64,000 nt of DNA from DATBSL01 sp963729875. Lineage in GTDB: Bacteria; Acidobacteriota; Vicinamibacteria; Fen-336. A program made the position numbers and the translations under genes. Each line of letters begins with the position of its first letter. Position 1 is the stretch's first letter. Of the stretch, positions 7,726 through 16,241 are shown piece after piece. The stretch lies in NCBI GenBank assembly GCA_963729875.1, contig CAVSPR010000004.1:930001-994000 (forward strand), read 5' to 3'. Below the pieces are notes generated by a model. The model ran no database searches, was not told where the DNA came from, and was given only the letters and a program-made list of their open reading frames with translations.

Positions 7726-8460
7726 TCAGGGCGGGGGCGGGACGGTGGGGACCGGGCCTTCCTGCGGCTGGCCGGTGGCGGGCGTCGGGACGGCCGGGAC
7801 GGTAGGCTGCGGGAAGGGCTGGGGCTGCGGCGCGAACGGCGACGAGGGGAAGCTCGGCGTCGGAGCGGCCGGGATCATTCCCGCTCCCGGCGGAACCGCC
7901 GACGGAGGGGCCTGGCCCGGGTCCGCAGCAATCGGCACCCCGCTCGCGTCGACCCCCTCCGTCCCAGGGGGCAGCCCCGGGATGGTCGGATCCTCCGGCT
8001 CGGGCTCCTCCTCCGGCTCGTCGAACGCGGGCTCCACGGCCTCCGGACTCGCCCCGGGGGGCGGGCCGAAGGGCCGCCGGGAGCCCGCGGGCGTCGTGGG
8101 GCGGCTGGCCGCCGACGCGGAGGTGGACGAGGCGGAGGCCGTGCCGGTCAGCACCAGGGTCTGCACGCGGGCGCCGCTGGGGTCGGCCACGAAGGCGAAG
8201 TTGACACCCAGGCCCTCGAGCACGTCCAGGACGGCCTCCGTGGGCGTGCGGCCGTGCAGGCTGAGCGTCACCAGCTGGCGGGGCGCAGGCCCCTCGTACA
8301 CGACCTTCATCCCGGTCTGGCGCGCAAGGCGGTCGAGGACGTCGGCCACCGGGGCGGCGGTGGCGGTCAGGTCCACCTGGCCCCCGGACACCCGCACCGT
8401 CACCTCGGCTCCGGCCGGAGCGGAGGCGAAGACCAGCACCAGCAGGACAGCGGCCCTCAC
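7726..8460 (-). CDS. Exported protein with secretin N0 (STN)-like domain and Pro-rich tail
   Basis: A 244-residue exported protein starting at GTG 8460. It has a signal peptide (VLLVLVFASAPAGA), then a domain of about 80 residues that matches the STN/secretin N0 pattern: VADVLDRLARQTGMKVVYEG, VTLSLHGRTPTEAVLDVLEG, NFAFVAD. The remaining half is Ser/Ala/Pro-rich with acidic stretches, and looks disordered. No channel-forming secretin core follows, so it cannot be a pore by itself. It converges on the pseudopilin operon (3 bp between stops). It may be a periplasmic partner of the secretin N-domains, or a TonB/STN-type sensor remnant. The role is inferred only. Confidence 0.7.
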   Translation of the reverse strand: MRAAVLLVLVFASAPAGAEVTVRVSGGQVDLTATAAPVADVLDRLARQTGMKVVYEGPAPRQLVTLSLHGRTPTEAVLDVLEGLGVNFAFVADPSGARVQTLVLTGTASASSTSASAASRPTTPAGSRRPFGPPPGASPEAVEPAFDEPEEEPEPEDPTIPGLPPGTEGVDASGVPIAADPGQAPPSAVPPGAGMIPAAPTPSFPSSPFAPQPQPFPQPTVPAVPTPATGQPQEGPVPTVPPPP

Positions 8461-8499
8461 GAGGCCAGTGTACGCCCCGGCGGCCGGGCCCGTAAAGAT

Positions 8500-9684
8500 T
8501 CAGCGGGCTGCGGTGAGCGCCGGCGCCGCCTGATCCAGCAGCGGTGAGAAGCGACGGAGGGTCTCGGCGAAGTCCGCGCGCTCCCCGGTCGCGATCGGCT
8601 CGGCGGGCGGTGCCACGAGCCGGAGGGGATCCACGAGCTGGCCGTCCCGGCGCATGCGGTAGTCGAGGTGGGGGCCGGTGGAGAGGCCGGTCGAGCCCAC
8701 GGCGCCGATGCGCGCCCCCTGGGCGACACGCTGGCCCGGCCGCACGTCGATCCGGGAGAGGTGGCCGTAGAGCGTCTCGTAGCCGTTGGCGTGCCGGATC
8801 CTCACTGTCCGGCCGTAGCCCCCCATCCAGCCGGACGCGGTCACGAGGCCGTCCGCCGCCGCGCTCACCGGCGTTCCCACCGGCGCCGCGTAGTCGACGC
8901 CGAGGTGCGCCCGGCGGACCTGGAGCACCGGGTGCAGGCGCGACCGGCTGAACCGCGACGAGATGCGGGTGAACCGCAGGGGCGAGCGGAGGAAGGCCTT
9001 GCGCAGCGGGCGCCCCTGCTCGTCGTAGTAGCCGCTGCCCGCCGCCCCCTCGTGGTGGAAGGCCCGCAGCACGCGGTCCCCCCGCACGAGCTCCGCGGCG
9101 AGGATGCGGCCGTAGCGCGCGAAGGCCCCGTCGAGGGACTGCTTCTCGACGACGACGCGGAACGAGTCGCCCCGCTGGATCTCCGTGTTGAAGTCCACGT
9201 CCCAGGCGTAGATGTCGGCGAGGTCTAGGGCGAGCTGGTCCTGCTCGCCGGCGGCCTCGATCGCGCCGAAGAGGCTCGTGGCGATCGTCCCCGCCACGAC
9301 CTCGGTGCGCGTGTCGTAGGCTCGGGTCAGGACGTCGGCGCGCAGGTCCTCCCCCCGCCGGACGACCCGGAGCGTGCGCAGCTCGTCGATGCCGTAGGTG
9401 AAGGCGCGCACCAGGCCGTCGGGCCCGAGGGCCACGCCGAACGGCCGGCCCACCGAGATCCGCGCGAGGTCGTGCGCCGGGCGTGCCGCCGCGACGAGGC
9501 GCTCGATCCAGGCCGGGGTCAGCAGGCCCTCGAGGGCCGAGGCCAGCGTGTCGTTGCGGCCCACCGTCCCGCGGACGACGGTCAAGGGGGCGCTCGCGAC
9601 AGGGCGGGCCATGTCGAGCCACCACGGGAGGTGGGTCGGGAGGAGCACGAGGAGGAAGGCGGCGAGGGCGGTCAGGCGCTTCAT
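8500..9684 (-). CDS. M23 family murein endopeptidase (LytM domain)
   Basis: A 394-residue exported peptidoglycan hydrolase. An N-terminal signal anchor (LAAFLLVLLPTHL) is followed by a region of about 220 residues with OapA/LysM-like character and then a C-terminal M23 domain. The metal-site motifs are HLGVDYAAPVGTPVSA (H...D) and, near the end, TGPHLDYRMRRDG. The second motif is HxD here instead of the common HxH; I believe this variant also occurs in other M23 proteins, but activity should not be assumed. Also seen are GHLSRIDVRPGQRVAQG and GAVGSTGLSTG. The gene has its own sigma-70-type promoter directly upstream (9709-9736) and is divergent from mqnE. Confidence 0.9.
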   Translation of the reverse strand: MKRLTALAAFLLVLLPTHLPWWLDMARPVASAPLTVVRGTVGRNDTLASALEGLLTPAWIERLVAAARPAHDLARISVGRPFGVALGPDGLVRAFTYGIDELRTLRVVRRGEDLRADVLTRAYDTRTEVVAGTIATSLFGAIEAAGEQDQLALDLADIYAWDVDFNTEIQRGDSFRVVVEKQSLDGAFARYGRILAAELVRGDRVLRAFHHEGAAGSGYYDEQGRPLRKAFLRSPLRFTRISSRFSRSRLHPVLQVRRAHLGVDYAAPVGTPVSAAADGLVTASGWMGGYGRTVRIRHANGYETLYGHLSRIDVRPGQRVAQGARIGAVGSTGLSTGPHLDYRMRRDGQLVDPLRLVAPPAEPIATGERADFAETLRRFSPLLDQAAPALTAAR

Positions 9685-9708
9685 GACAAAGGCGTTAAGG
9701 CAAGCGCC

Positions 9709-9736
9709 AGTATAGCGGCCGAAGGGATCGGGTCAA
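9709..9736 (-). promoter_or_regulatory. Sigma-70-type promoter for the M23 peptidase gene
   Basis: Read on the minus strand there is TTGACC, a 16-bp spacer and TATACT, close to the TTGACA-N17-TATAAT consensus and unusual in sequence this GC-rich. The -10 hexamer occupies 9709-9714, so transcription should start near 9702, leaving a leader of roughly 18 nt before ATG 9684. No operator or hairpin is evident. Confidence 0.7.
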
Positions 9737-9811
9737 GGGCGCTTCGAACGTTACGGATGAATTGCCCCCTCGAAGGCCCGGATGCTAACCTTGACGACTT
9801 CGGAGAGGTGG

Positions 9812-10918
9812 ATGGCCACAGCGTCGATCGCCGCACGTTTGTCCGACCCTGCCCTCGAGCCCGTCCGCGAGAAGGTGCTCGCGGGGCGGCGGCTGTCGTT
9901 CGAGGACGGCCTCGCCCTCTACCGGACCCACGACCTGCTGGGCCTCGGCCGGCTCGCGAACCACGTGCGCGAGAGCCGGCACGGCGACGCGGCGTACTTC
10001 GTCTGGAACACCCACGTCAACCACACGAACGTGTGCGTGGCCACCTGCGAGTTCTGCGCTTTTGCCGCGAAGAAGGACGAGCCCCGGGCCTACACGATGG
10101 GGACGGACGAGGTGGTGCATACGATCGCGGCCCAGCCCCGCACCGTCCGCGAGGTCCACGTCGTCGGCGGCCTGCACCCCGACCTGCCCTTCTCCTACTT
10201 CACCGACATGCTGAGGGGCATCAAGCAGGTCCGGCCCGACATCCACGTGAAGGCCTTCACCGCGGTCGAGGTGTTCTTCTTCCACCGCCTGTACCGCAAG
10301 AGCGTCGAGCAGGTGCTCCTCGAGCTGAAGGAAGCCGGCCTCGATTCGATGCCCGGCGGGGGCGCCGAGATCTTCGCGAAGGACACGCGCGACCGCCTGA
10401 TCAAGGGCAAGGCCGACGCGGCGCAGTGGCTCGACGTCATGCGCACCGCCCACCGGCTGGGCATCCCCACGAACGCGACGATGCTCTACGGGCACGTCGA
10501 GTCGCTCGAGGACCGGGTCGACCACCTGCTGCGCCTGCGCGAGCTGCAGGACGAGACCGGCGGCTTCGTGACCTTCATCCCGCTCGCCTTCCAGCCCTGG
10601 GAGGCGCCGCTGATGGACCTGCCGGAGACGACCGGCTTCGACGACCTCAAGGCGATCGCGGTGGCGCGGCTGGTGCTCGACAACGTGCCCCACGTCAAGT
10701 CGTACTGGATCATGATCACGCCGCGCCTCGCCCAGGTGGGCCTCTCCTTCGGCGCCGACGACATCGACGGCACCGTGACCGAGGAGAAGATCGCCCACGA
10801 CGCGGGGGCAAGGACGCCGCAGGCCATGACGGTGCACGAGCTGGTGCGCCTCGTGCGCGAGGCGGGGCGGCGGCCGGTCGAGCGCGACACGGTCTTCAAC
10901 GTGGTCCGGGAGTGGTGA
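9812..10918 (+). CDS. mqnE: Aminofutalosine synthase MqnE (radical SAM)
   Basis: A 368-residue radical SAM enzyme that joins 3-[(1-carboxyvinyl)oxy]benzoate with SAM to form 6-amino-6-deoxyfutalosine, the second step of the futalosine menaquinone route. The CX3CX2C cluster motif is CVATCEFCAF. Further family segments are VHVVGGLHPDLPFSYF, GLDSMPGGGAEIF and NATMLYGHVES. ATG 9812 is preceded by GGAGAGGTGG; an in-frame start at 9782 is possible but lacks such a site. mqnA follows with a 4-nt overlap and mqnC after that, a compact E-A-C operon. Length and the AAKKDEP segment after the cysteines separate it from its paralogue MqnC in the same operon. Confidence 0.95.
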   Translation: MATASIAARLSDPALEPVREKVLAGRRLSFEDGLALYRTHDLLGLGRLANHVRESRHGDAAYFVWNTHVNHTNVCVATCEFCAFAAKKDEPRAYTMGTDEVVHTIAAQPRTVREVHVVGGLHPDLPFSYFTDMLRGIKQVRPDIHVKAFTAVEVFFFHRLYRKSVEQVLLELKEAGLDSMPGGGAEIFAKDTRDRLIKGKADAAQWLDVMRTAHRLGIPTNATMLYGHVESLEDRVDHLLRLRELQDETGGFVTFIPLAFQPWEAPLMDLPETTGFDDLKAIAVARLVLDNVPHVKSYWIMITPRLAQVGLSFGADDIDGTVTEEKIAHDAGARTPQAMTVHELVRLVREAGRRPVERDTVFNVVREW

Positions 10919-11754
10919 GCGCGACCGCGGTCCGTTCGGCGGGCGGCCCGGCCGGGAGCGCGGCGCCGGGCCGCGCGGTGCGCCTCGGGGCCGTCTCGTA
11001 CCTGAACGCGGCCCCCCACGTCCACGGCCTCGAACACGACTCCGGCTTCCGGCTCGAGCGCGAGGTGCCCTCGCGGGTGGCCCGCCGCCTCCACGCGGGG
11101 GAGGTGGACCTCGGCCTCATCCCGTCGATCGAGTACGCCTTCGGCGACTACGCGATCGTGCCCGGAGCCGCCATCGCGAGCCGGGGCGAGGTGCGCTCGG
11201 TCTGCCTCTTCCACCACGGCCCGCTCGAGCGGGTCCGGCGGGTGGCCCTCGACACCTCGAGCCGCACGAGCGCGGCCCTCGTCCGGGTCCTCCTGCACGA
11301 GCGCCTGGGACGCCACCCGCAGTACGTCCCGATGGGGCCGAGCCTCGTGGACATGCTGGCGGTGGCTGACGCGGCACTGCTCATCGGCGACCCCGCCCTC
11401 GACCACGAGGGCGACGCCGCCCGCCTCGACCTTGGGCAGGCGTGGCTCGAGCTCACCGGCCGGCCTTTCGTGTATGCCTTCTGGGCGGGTCGGCCGGGGG
11501 CGGTGGGCTCGGGCGGGGTGCGGCGGCTCCAGGAGGCGCTCGCCTCGGGCCTCGGGGCCCTGCCGGAGATCGCGGCCGCCCACGCCGCGGGCGACCCCCG
11601 CCGCGCGGCGAAGTACGAGGTGTACCTGCGCGACAACATCGTCTTCCGGCTGGGAGAGGAGGAGCAGGAGGGCCTGCGGGAGTTCTACCGCCGGGCCCAC
11701 TCTCTCGCTCTCATCCCGGCCGTACCGGATCTGAGGTTCCATGCCGAAGTCTGA
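10915..11754 (+). CDS. mqnA: Chorismate dehydratase MqnA
   Basis: A 279-residue cytoplasmic enzyme that dehydrates chorismate to 3-[(1-carboxyvinyl)oxy]benzoate, the first step of the futalosine pathway. It has the periplasmic-binding-protein-like fold of the MqnA/MqnD family: LGAVSYLNAAPHVHGLE, EVDLGLIPSIEYAFGDY, VALDTSSRTSAALVRVLL, ALLIGDPALDHEG and a C-terminal helical segment after PFVYAFWAGRPG. The IGDPAL motif is typical of MqnA rather than MqnD. The start is GTG 10915 within the mqnE stop; about 20 N-terminal residues (Ala/Gly-rich) precede the fold. Its 3' end overlaps mqnC by 14 nt. Confidence 0.93.
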   Translation: MSATAVRSAGGPAGSAAPGRAVRLGAVSYLNAAPHVHGLEHDSGFRLEREVPSRVARRLHAGEVDLGLIPSIEYAFGDYAIVPGAAIASRGEVRSVCLFHHGPLERVRRVALDTSSRTSAALVRVLLHERLGRHPQYVPMGPSLVDMLAVADAALLIGDPALDHEGDAARLDLGQAWLELTGRPFVYAFWAGRPGAVGSGGVRRLQEALASGLGALPEIAAAHAAGDPRRAAKYEVYLRDNIVFRLGEEEQEGLREFYRRAHSLALIPAVPDLRFHAEV

Positions 11755-12874
11755 CGACATCGCGAGAAAGGTGCGGGACGGGGTGCGGCTCACCCGCGAC
11801 GAGGGCGTCGCCCTCCTCCGGGACGGCGACTTCCTCGAGCTCGGCGTGCTGGCCGACACCGTGCGCTGGAGGAAGCACCCGGAGCCGATCGTGACCTACA
11901 TCATCGATCGCAACATCAACTACACGAACGTCTGCACGGCCCAGTGCGCCTTCTGCGCGTTCTACCGGGACCTGCCGTCGAAGGAGGGCTACGTCCTCAC
12001 GAGGCAGGAGCTCGCGCAGAAGATCGAGGAGACGATCGCGCTCGGCGGCCGGCAGATCCTCCTGCAAGGCGGGCTGCACCCGGACCTCGGGATCGAGTTC
12101 TACGAGAAGCTGTTCGGCTGGATGAAGGCCACGTACCCGATCTGGATCCACGGCCTCTCTCCAGCCGAGGTGCAGCACATCGCGCGCGTCTCGAATCTCA
12201 CGCTGGTGGACGCGCTGCGGCGGCTGATGGCCGCGGGCCTCGACTCGATCCCGGGCGGCGGGGCCGAGATCCTCTCCGACCGCGTGCGGAAGATCATCGG
12301 CATCGCCAAGGGCTCGACCGCGGAGTGGCTCGCGGTGATGGAGGCCGCGCACGGGCTCGGCATGAAGACCACGGCCACGATGATGTTCGGCCACGTCGAG
12401 ACGCTCGAGGAGCGCGTCGAGCACCTCCTCCACCTGCGCGACCTGCAGGACCGCACGGGGGGATTCACCGCCTTCATCGGCTGGACGTTCCAGCCGGAGA
12501 ACACCGCCCTCGCCGGAGACGAGCTGACCTCCTTCCAGTACCTGCGCACGCTGGCCGTCGCCCGCGTCTTCCTCGACAACTTCCCGAGCGTGCAGGCCTC
12601 CTGGGTGACGCAGGGGGCCAAGATCGGTCAGGTGTCGTTGCGCTTCGGCGCCAACGACTTCGGCTCGCTCATGATCGAGGAGAACGTCGTCTCGGCCGCG
12701 GGCGCCCACTTCCGACTGTCCGAGGCGCAGATCGCCCGGGCCATCCAGGAGGCGGGGTTCGTCCCGAAACGGCGGACGATGGACTACCGGATCGTCGGCG
12801 ACCCGTACTGCTGGAGCCACGAGACCCCGGGCCTGCCCGAGGGCCACGCCGCGGCCGCGTCGATCGCGGGCTGA
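11741..12874 (+). CDS. mqnC: Cyclic dehypoxanthinyl futalosine synthase MqnC (radical SAM)
   Basis: A 377-residue radical SAM enzyme that cyclises dehypoxanthinyl futalosine in the futalosine pathway. The cluster motif is CTAQCAFCAFYR (CX3CX2C). Other family marks are YIIDRNINYTNVC, ILLQGGLHPDL, GLDSIPGGGAEIL, ATMMFGHVE, FIGWTFQPENT and GANDFGSLMIEENVVSAAG. It starts at ATG 11741 inside the end of mqnA, so translation is likely coupled. The paralogy to mqnE two genes upstream is obvious from the shared motifs, but the FYRDLP and WTFQPENT segments are MqnC-specific. MqnB and MqnD are not encoded in this window. Confidence 0.95.
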   Translation: MPKSDDIARKVRDGVRLTRDEGVALLRDGDFLELGVLADTVRWRKHPEPIVTYIIDRNINYTNVCTAQCAFCAFYRDLPSKEGYVLTRQELAQKIEETIALGGRQILLQGGLHPDLGIEFYEKLFGWMKATYPIWIHGLSPAEVQHIARVSNLTLVDALRRLMAAGLDSIPGGGAEILSDRVRKIIGIAKGSTAEWLAVMEAAHGLGMKTTATMMFGHVETLEERVEHLLHLRDLQDRTGGFTAFIGWTFQPENTALAGDELTSFQYLRTLAVARVFLDNFPSVQASWVTQGAKIGQVSLRFGANDFGSLMIEENVVSAAGAHFRLSEAQIARAIQEAGFVPKRRTMDYRIVGDPYCWSHETPGLPEGHAAAASIAG

Positions 12875-12885
12875 CGCCCGCGCCG

Positions 12886-14064
12886 TCAGGCGGGGGCGCG
12901 GCCCGCCCGGCCCAGGCCCCACCACAGAAGGGCGTGCGACGCCACGATGCAGGCGGCGGCCACGGCGCCCATCGCCGCGAAGCCCGCCCGCTCGTAGACC
13001 GGCCCGAGGAGGGCCGAGCCGGAGGCGATCGCCACGTCGTAGGCGGCGAAGAAGAGCGCCAGGCCCGCGGCCCGCTCCTCCGGCGGGCAGCGGTCGACGG
13101 CGAGGGCCATGAGACCGGGGAACGACGCGCCCCCGATGCCGACGCCGTAGAGGAGGGCCGCCAGCGGCAGCACGAGCGGGTGGGCCGCGTGGCCGAGGAG
13201 GAGGGCGCCGACGGCGCCGAGGGCGAGGCCGGGGTGGATGACGGCGGCCCGCCCCAGCCGGTCCGACACGACGCCGGCGAGCGGGCGCGAGACGAGGATC
13301 GCGGCCGCGTAGATCGAGAAGAAGACGCCGGCGCGGCCGGGCTGGTCGGCCAGCTCCACGGGAAGGAAGGCGAGGACCGAGCCGTAGGAGAGGCTGGAGA
13401 GCAGGAGGACCGCCGAGGGCAGCCGCGCCCCGCGGGGAAGCGAGAAGGCCGGGTGGGCCCTCCCGGGGTCGGCCCGGGCGGGATCCGGCACGGGCAGGAG
13501 GAACGCGAGGGCGCCCAGGCCGAGGGCGGCGGCCGCGAAGAAGACCGGCGTGGCGCCGCGCGCGGCATAGAGCTCACTCGCCGCCCACGGTCCCACCGCC
13601 ATGGCCAGCGTCGGGGCGAGACCCCAGTAGCCGATCGCCTCCCCGCGCCGCGCGGCCGGGGCGAGGTCGGCCACGATCGCGGCGACGCCGGTGACGGCGA
13701 GCCCCCAGCCGGCGCCCTGGACGACGCGGAGGGCCAGGAGCTCGGGGAAGCCGTGGACGGCGGCGTAGCCCGCGGCGGCGAGGGCGAAGACGACGACGCC
13801 GGCGAGGAGCAGGGGCTTGCGCCCGGGCCGGTCGAGCCGCGGGCCACTCCACAGGCGCACGACCATCGCCGCGATCGAGAAGATGCCGATGGCGACGCCG
13901 ATGCCCACCTTGGACGCGCCGAGGCGGGCGGCGTGCGGGGGCAGGACGGGGAGGGGCAGGTACAGGGCGAGGAAAAGGGCCGTGGTGGCGAGGACCGACA
14001 GGAGAAAGGGGCGGGTCCAGAGCGGGGGTGGGTCGGAGCGTCCGCCGGGCCGGGGAGATGCCAC
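12886..14064 (-). CDS. MFS transporter
   Basis: A major facilitator superfamily permease of about 392 residues with roughly 12 hydrophobic segments, starting near LLSVLATTALFLALYLPLPV. The loop after helix 2 (VRLWSGPRLDRPGRKPLLL) has the D-R-x-G-R-(K/R) motif A of MFS proteins, and a related motif (RPLAGVVSDRLGRAAV) occurs in the second half. GTG 14064 was chosen because the frame can open earlier (14115) only by overlapping the divergent amidohydrolase gene. It sits between two menaquinone gene blocks on the opposite strand, so it is probably not part of that pathway. The substrate cannot be read from the sequence; it looks like a drug or sugar efflux type. Confidence 0.85.
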   Translation of the reverse strand: MASPRPGGRSDPPPLWTRPFLLSVLATTALFLALYLPLPVLPPHAARLGASKVGIGVAIGIFSIAAMVVRLWSGPRLDRPGRKPLLLAGVVVFALAAAGYAAVHGFPELLALRVVQGAGWGLAVTGVAAIVADLAPAARRGEAIGYWGLAPTLAMAVGPWAASELYAARGATPVFFAAAALGLGALAFLLPVPDPARADPGRAHPAFSLPRGARLPSAVLLLSSLSYGSVLAFLPVELADQPGRAGVFFSIYAAAILVSRPLAGVVSDRLGRAAVIHPGLALGAVGALLLGHAAHPLVLPLAALLYGVGIGGASFPGLMALAVDRCPPEERAAGLALFFAAYDVAIASGSALLGPVYERAGFAAMGAVAAACIVASHALLWWGLGRAGRAPA

Positions 14065-14093
14065 GCGCGGTCCAGTATAGTGGGCAGCTGACC

Positions 14094-15329
14094 ATGGAGA
14101 TGCTGACGACATCATGGGTGCTTCCGATCGCGGGGCCGCCTCTGCGCGACGGGCGGGTGGCGCTCCACGAGGGGCGCGTGGCGTGGGTGGGTCGCGCGGG
14201 GTGGCCGGGAGAGGCAGCGGCCCCGGTGCGGGACCTGGGGCCCGGCGTCCTTCTTCCCGGCCTCGTGAACGCCCACTGCCACCTGGAGCTGTCGCACCTC
14301 GCGGGCCGGGTCCCTTTCGGGGGTGGATTCGTGGATTGGATCGAGGCCCTGGTCGCTGCCCGCGGCCCGGCGTCGGTCCTGACCTCGACGGTCCGCCCCG
14401 TCCCGGCGCCCGGCGGCGAGGACGCGCAACGGGTCGCCACGGGGGCCGCCATCCGGTTCCTGGAGGAGCGTGGCACGGCGGCGGTCGGCGACATCTCGAA
14501 CCGCCTGGCTCATCTCGATCTACTCGCGTCCTCCCGTCTCTCGGCCGTCGTCTTCCTCGAGCTGCTCGCGTGGGACCCTGCGAAGGCGGCGGCCACTCTC
14601 GACTGGGCGGAAGAGCGAGCGTCCGCGCTCGCGGGGTCGCTCCGCCCGGGCCTCGAGGTGCGCCTCGCCGCCCACGCGCCGCACTCGGTGTCGCCCGCGC
14701 TCCTGCGGGCGCTGGGGGAGCGGGGTGGGCCGGCCGCGATCCACCTCGCGGAATCGCCCGACGAGGCGGCCTTCCTCCGCGACGGCAGCGGAGGGTGGCC
14801 GGCCTTCCTGGAGAGGCGCGGCCTGGGGCACGTCGCCTTCTCCCCGCCGGGGGCGAGCCCGGTCCGCTACCTGGACGACCTCAGGGCTCTGCACCCGCGG
14901 CTCGTCGCGGCCCACGGGGTCCAGGTGGACGCCGCCGATCGCGAGACGCTCGCCCGCCGTGGCGTTCACGTCGTCCTCTGCCCGCGCAGCAACCGCGATC
15001 TCGGGGTCGGCACCGCCGACGTGCCGGCGCTCCTCGCCGCGGGGGTCCGTCTCGCCCTCGGCACCGACAGCCTTGCCAGCGCCCCCACCCTCGACGTGCT
15101 CGACGACGCCGTCCTGCTGCACCGCCAGTTCCCGGGCCTCGACCCCGTGGCCATTCTGCGCATGGCGACCCTCGGCGGGGCCGAGGCGCTGGGCTTCGGC
15201 GAGCTGGGTACGATCGCCCCCGGGAAGCGGGCGGCGCTCGCCTTCGCGGTGGCGGACGCACCTCCCGCCGACCCCGCCGCCTTCCTGCTCTCGGGCGAGG
15301 CCCGGCTGCGCGCGGTGGAAGCTCGATGA
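14094..15329 (+). CDS. Amidohydrolase, probable 6-aminodeoxyfutalosine deaminase
   Basis: A 411-residue metal-dependent deaminase of the amidohydrolase superfamily (COG0402-like). The metal motif is LVNAHCHLELSHL (HxH, with the family-specific LE). Later come AHAPHSVSPALLRAL, a His-Leu-Ala-Glu segment (IHLAESPDEAAFL), AAHGVQVDAADRE, LCPRSNRDLGVG and the late Asp motif LALGTDSLASAPTLDVLDD. In the futalosine route some bacteria deaminate the MqnE product with such an enzyme before MqnB acts. Position directly before the UbiA prenyltransferase (4-nt overlap) and menG, and 1.2 kb from mqnEAC, makes that the best assignment. Function by context only: guanine or chlorohydrolase-type activities share these motifs. 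Confidence 0.78.
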   Translation: MEMLTTSWVLPIAGPPLRDGRVALHEGRVAWVGRAGWPGEAAAPVRDLGPGVLLPGLVNAHCHLELSHLAGRVPFGGGFVDWIEALVAARGPASVLTSTVRPVPAPGGEDAQRVATGAAIRFLEERGTAAVGDISNRLAHLDLLASSRLSAVVFLELLAWDPAKAAATLDWAEERASALAGSLRPGLEVRLAAHAPHSVSPALLRALGERGGPAAIHLAESPDEAAFLRDGSGGWPAFLERRGLGHVAFSPPGASPVRYLDDLRALHPRLVAAHGVQVDAADRETLARRGVHVVLCPRSNRDLGVGTADVPALLAAGVRLALGTDSLASAPTLDVLDDAVLLHRQFPGLDPVAILRMATLGGAEALGFGELGTIAPGKRAALAFAVADAPPADPAAFLLSGEARLRAVEAR

Positions 15330-16189
15330 GCACTCCCCTCGGGCGGGCCGCCGTCTACGGGCGGATGATCCGGTTCTCCCACTCGGTCTTCGCGCTGCCC
15401 TTCGCGCTCACGTCCGCCGTGCTGGCCGCGCGCGCGGGCGGCGTGACCGGCGGGCACGTCTTCTGGATCGTGGTGGCGATGGTGGCCGCGCGCAGCGCCG
15501 CGATGGGCTTCAACCGCCTCGTGGACCACGGCATCGACACCCGCAACCCGCGCACGGCGGGCCGCGAGCTGCCGCGGGGGGCCCTCTCCCGGCGCGAGGT
15601 CGGGGCGTTCGTGGCCGTGTCGGTGGCCGTCTTCGTCCTCGCCGCGTGGATGCTGAACCCGCTCTGCCTCGCCCTGTCGCCGGTGGCGCTCGTGGTCGTG
15701 TTCGGCTACTCGTACACGAAGCGCTTCACCGCCGCGTCGCAGCTCGTGCTGGGCCTGTCCCTCGCCGTCGCCCCGGTGGGGGCGTGGCTCGCCATCCGGG
15801 GGCGGTTCGACGTGGTCCCGCTCGTCCTCGCCCTGGCCGTGGTCCTCTGGGTGGCGGGCTTCGACACGATCTACGCGTGCCAGGACGTGGAGTTCGACCG
15901 GCGGGAGGGGCTGCACTCGATCCCCGCGCGGCTGGGGGTGAGGCGATCGCTTCTCCTCGCCCGGGGGCTTCACGTGGGGGCCGTGCTCCTGCTGCTGGCG
16001 CTCCAGCCGCTCGCCGGGCTGCACCCCTTCTACCTCGCGGGTGTCGCCACCGTGGCTTTGCTGCTCGCCTGGGAGCACACGCTCGTGTCCTCCGACGACC
16101 TCAGCCGCGTCATGCAGGCCTTCAACCTGAACGGCTGGGTGAGCCTCGGCTACTTCGCCTTCACCGCCGCCGCGGCGTGGCTGGCCTGA
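15326..16189 (+). CDS. mqnP: UbiA-family prenyltransferase of menaquinone synthesis (MqnP-like)
   Basis: A 287-residue integral membrane prenyltransferase with about nine hydrophobic segments. Both Asp-rich motifs are present: NRLVDHGIDTRNPRTAGR (about residues 67-84) and YACQDVEFDRREGLHSIPAR (about 184-203). These bind Mg2+ and the polyprenyl diphosphate. The protein is annotated in databases as 4-hydroxybenzoate polyprenyltransferase in related organisms, but its place between the deaminase and menG, in a genome that uses the futalosine route, indicates prenylation of 1,4-dihydroxy-6-naphthoate. Start ATG 15326 overlaps the deaminase stop by 4 nt. MenA of the classical pathway is less likely, since that family has different motif spacing. 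Confidence 0.9.
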   Translation: MSTPLGRAAVYGRMIRFSHSVFALPFALTSAVLAARAGGVTGGHVFWIVVAMVAARSAAMGFNRLVDHGIDTRNPRTAGRELPRGALSRREVGAFVAVSVAVFVLAAWMLNPLCLALSPVALVVVFGYSYTKRFTAASQLVLGLSLAVAPVGAWLAIRGRFDVVPLVLALAVVLWVAGFDTIYACQDVEFDRREGLHSIPARLGVRRSLLLARGLHVGAVLLLLALQPLAGLHPFYLAGVATVALLLAWEHTLVSSDDLSRVMQAFNLNGWVSLGYFAFTAAAAWLA

Positions 16190-16241
16190 AGGCCGCGGGT
16201 TAGAATCGCGCCTGGCGGTGGGCGAGGCCATCCAGGTGAGC

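Noticed and set aside
12886..14064. MFS gene as part of menaquinone synthesis
   Set aside because: It is on the opposite strand, convergent with mqnC, and no transporter is known to be required for the pathway.
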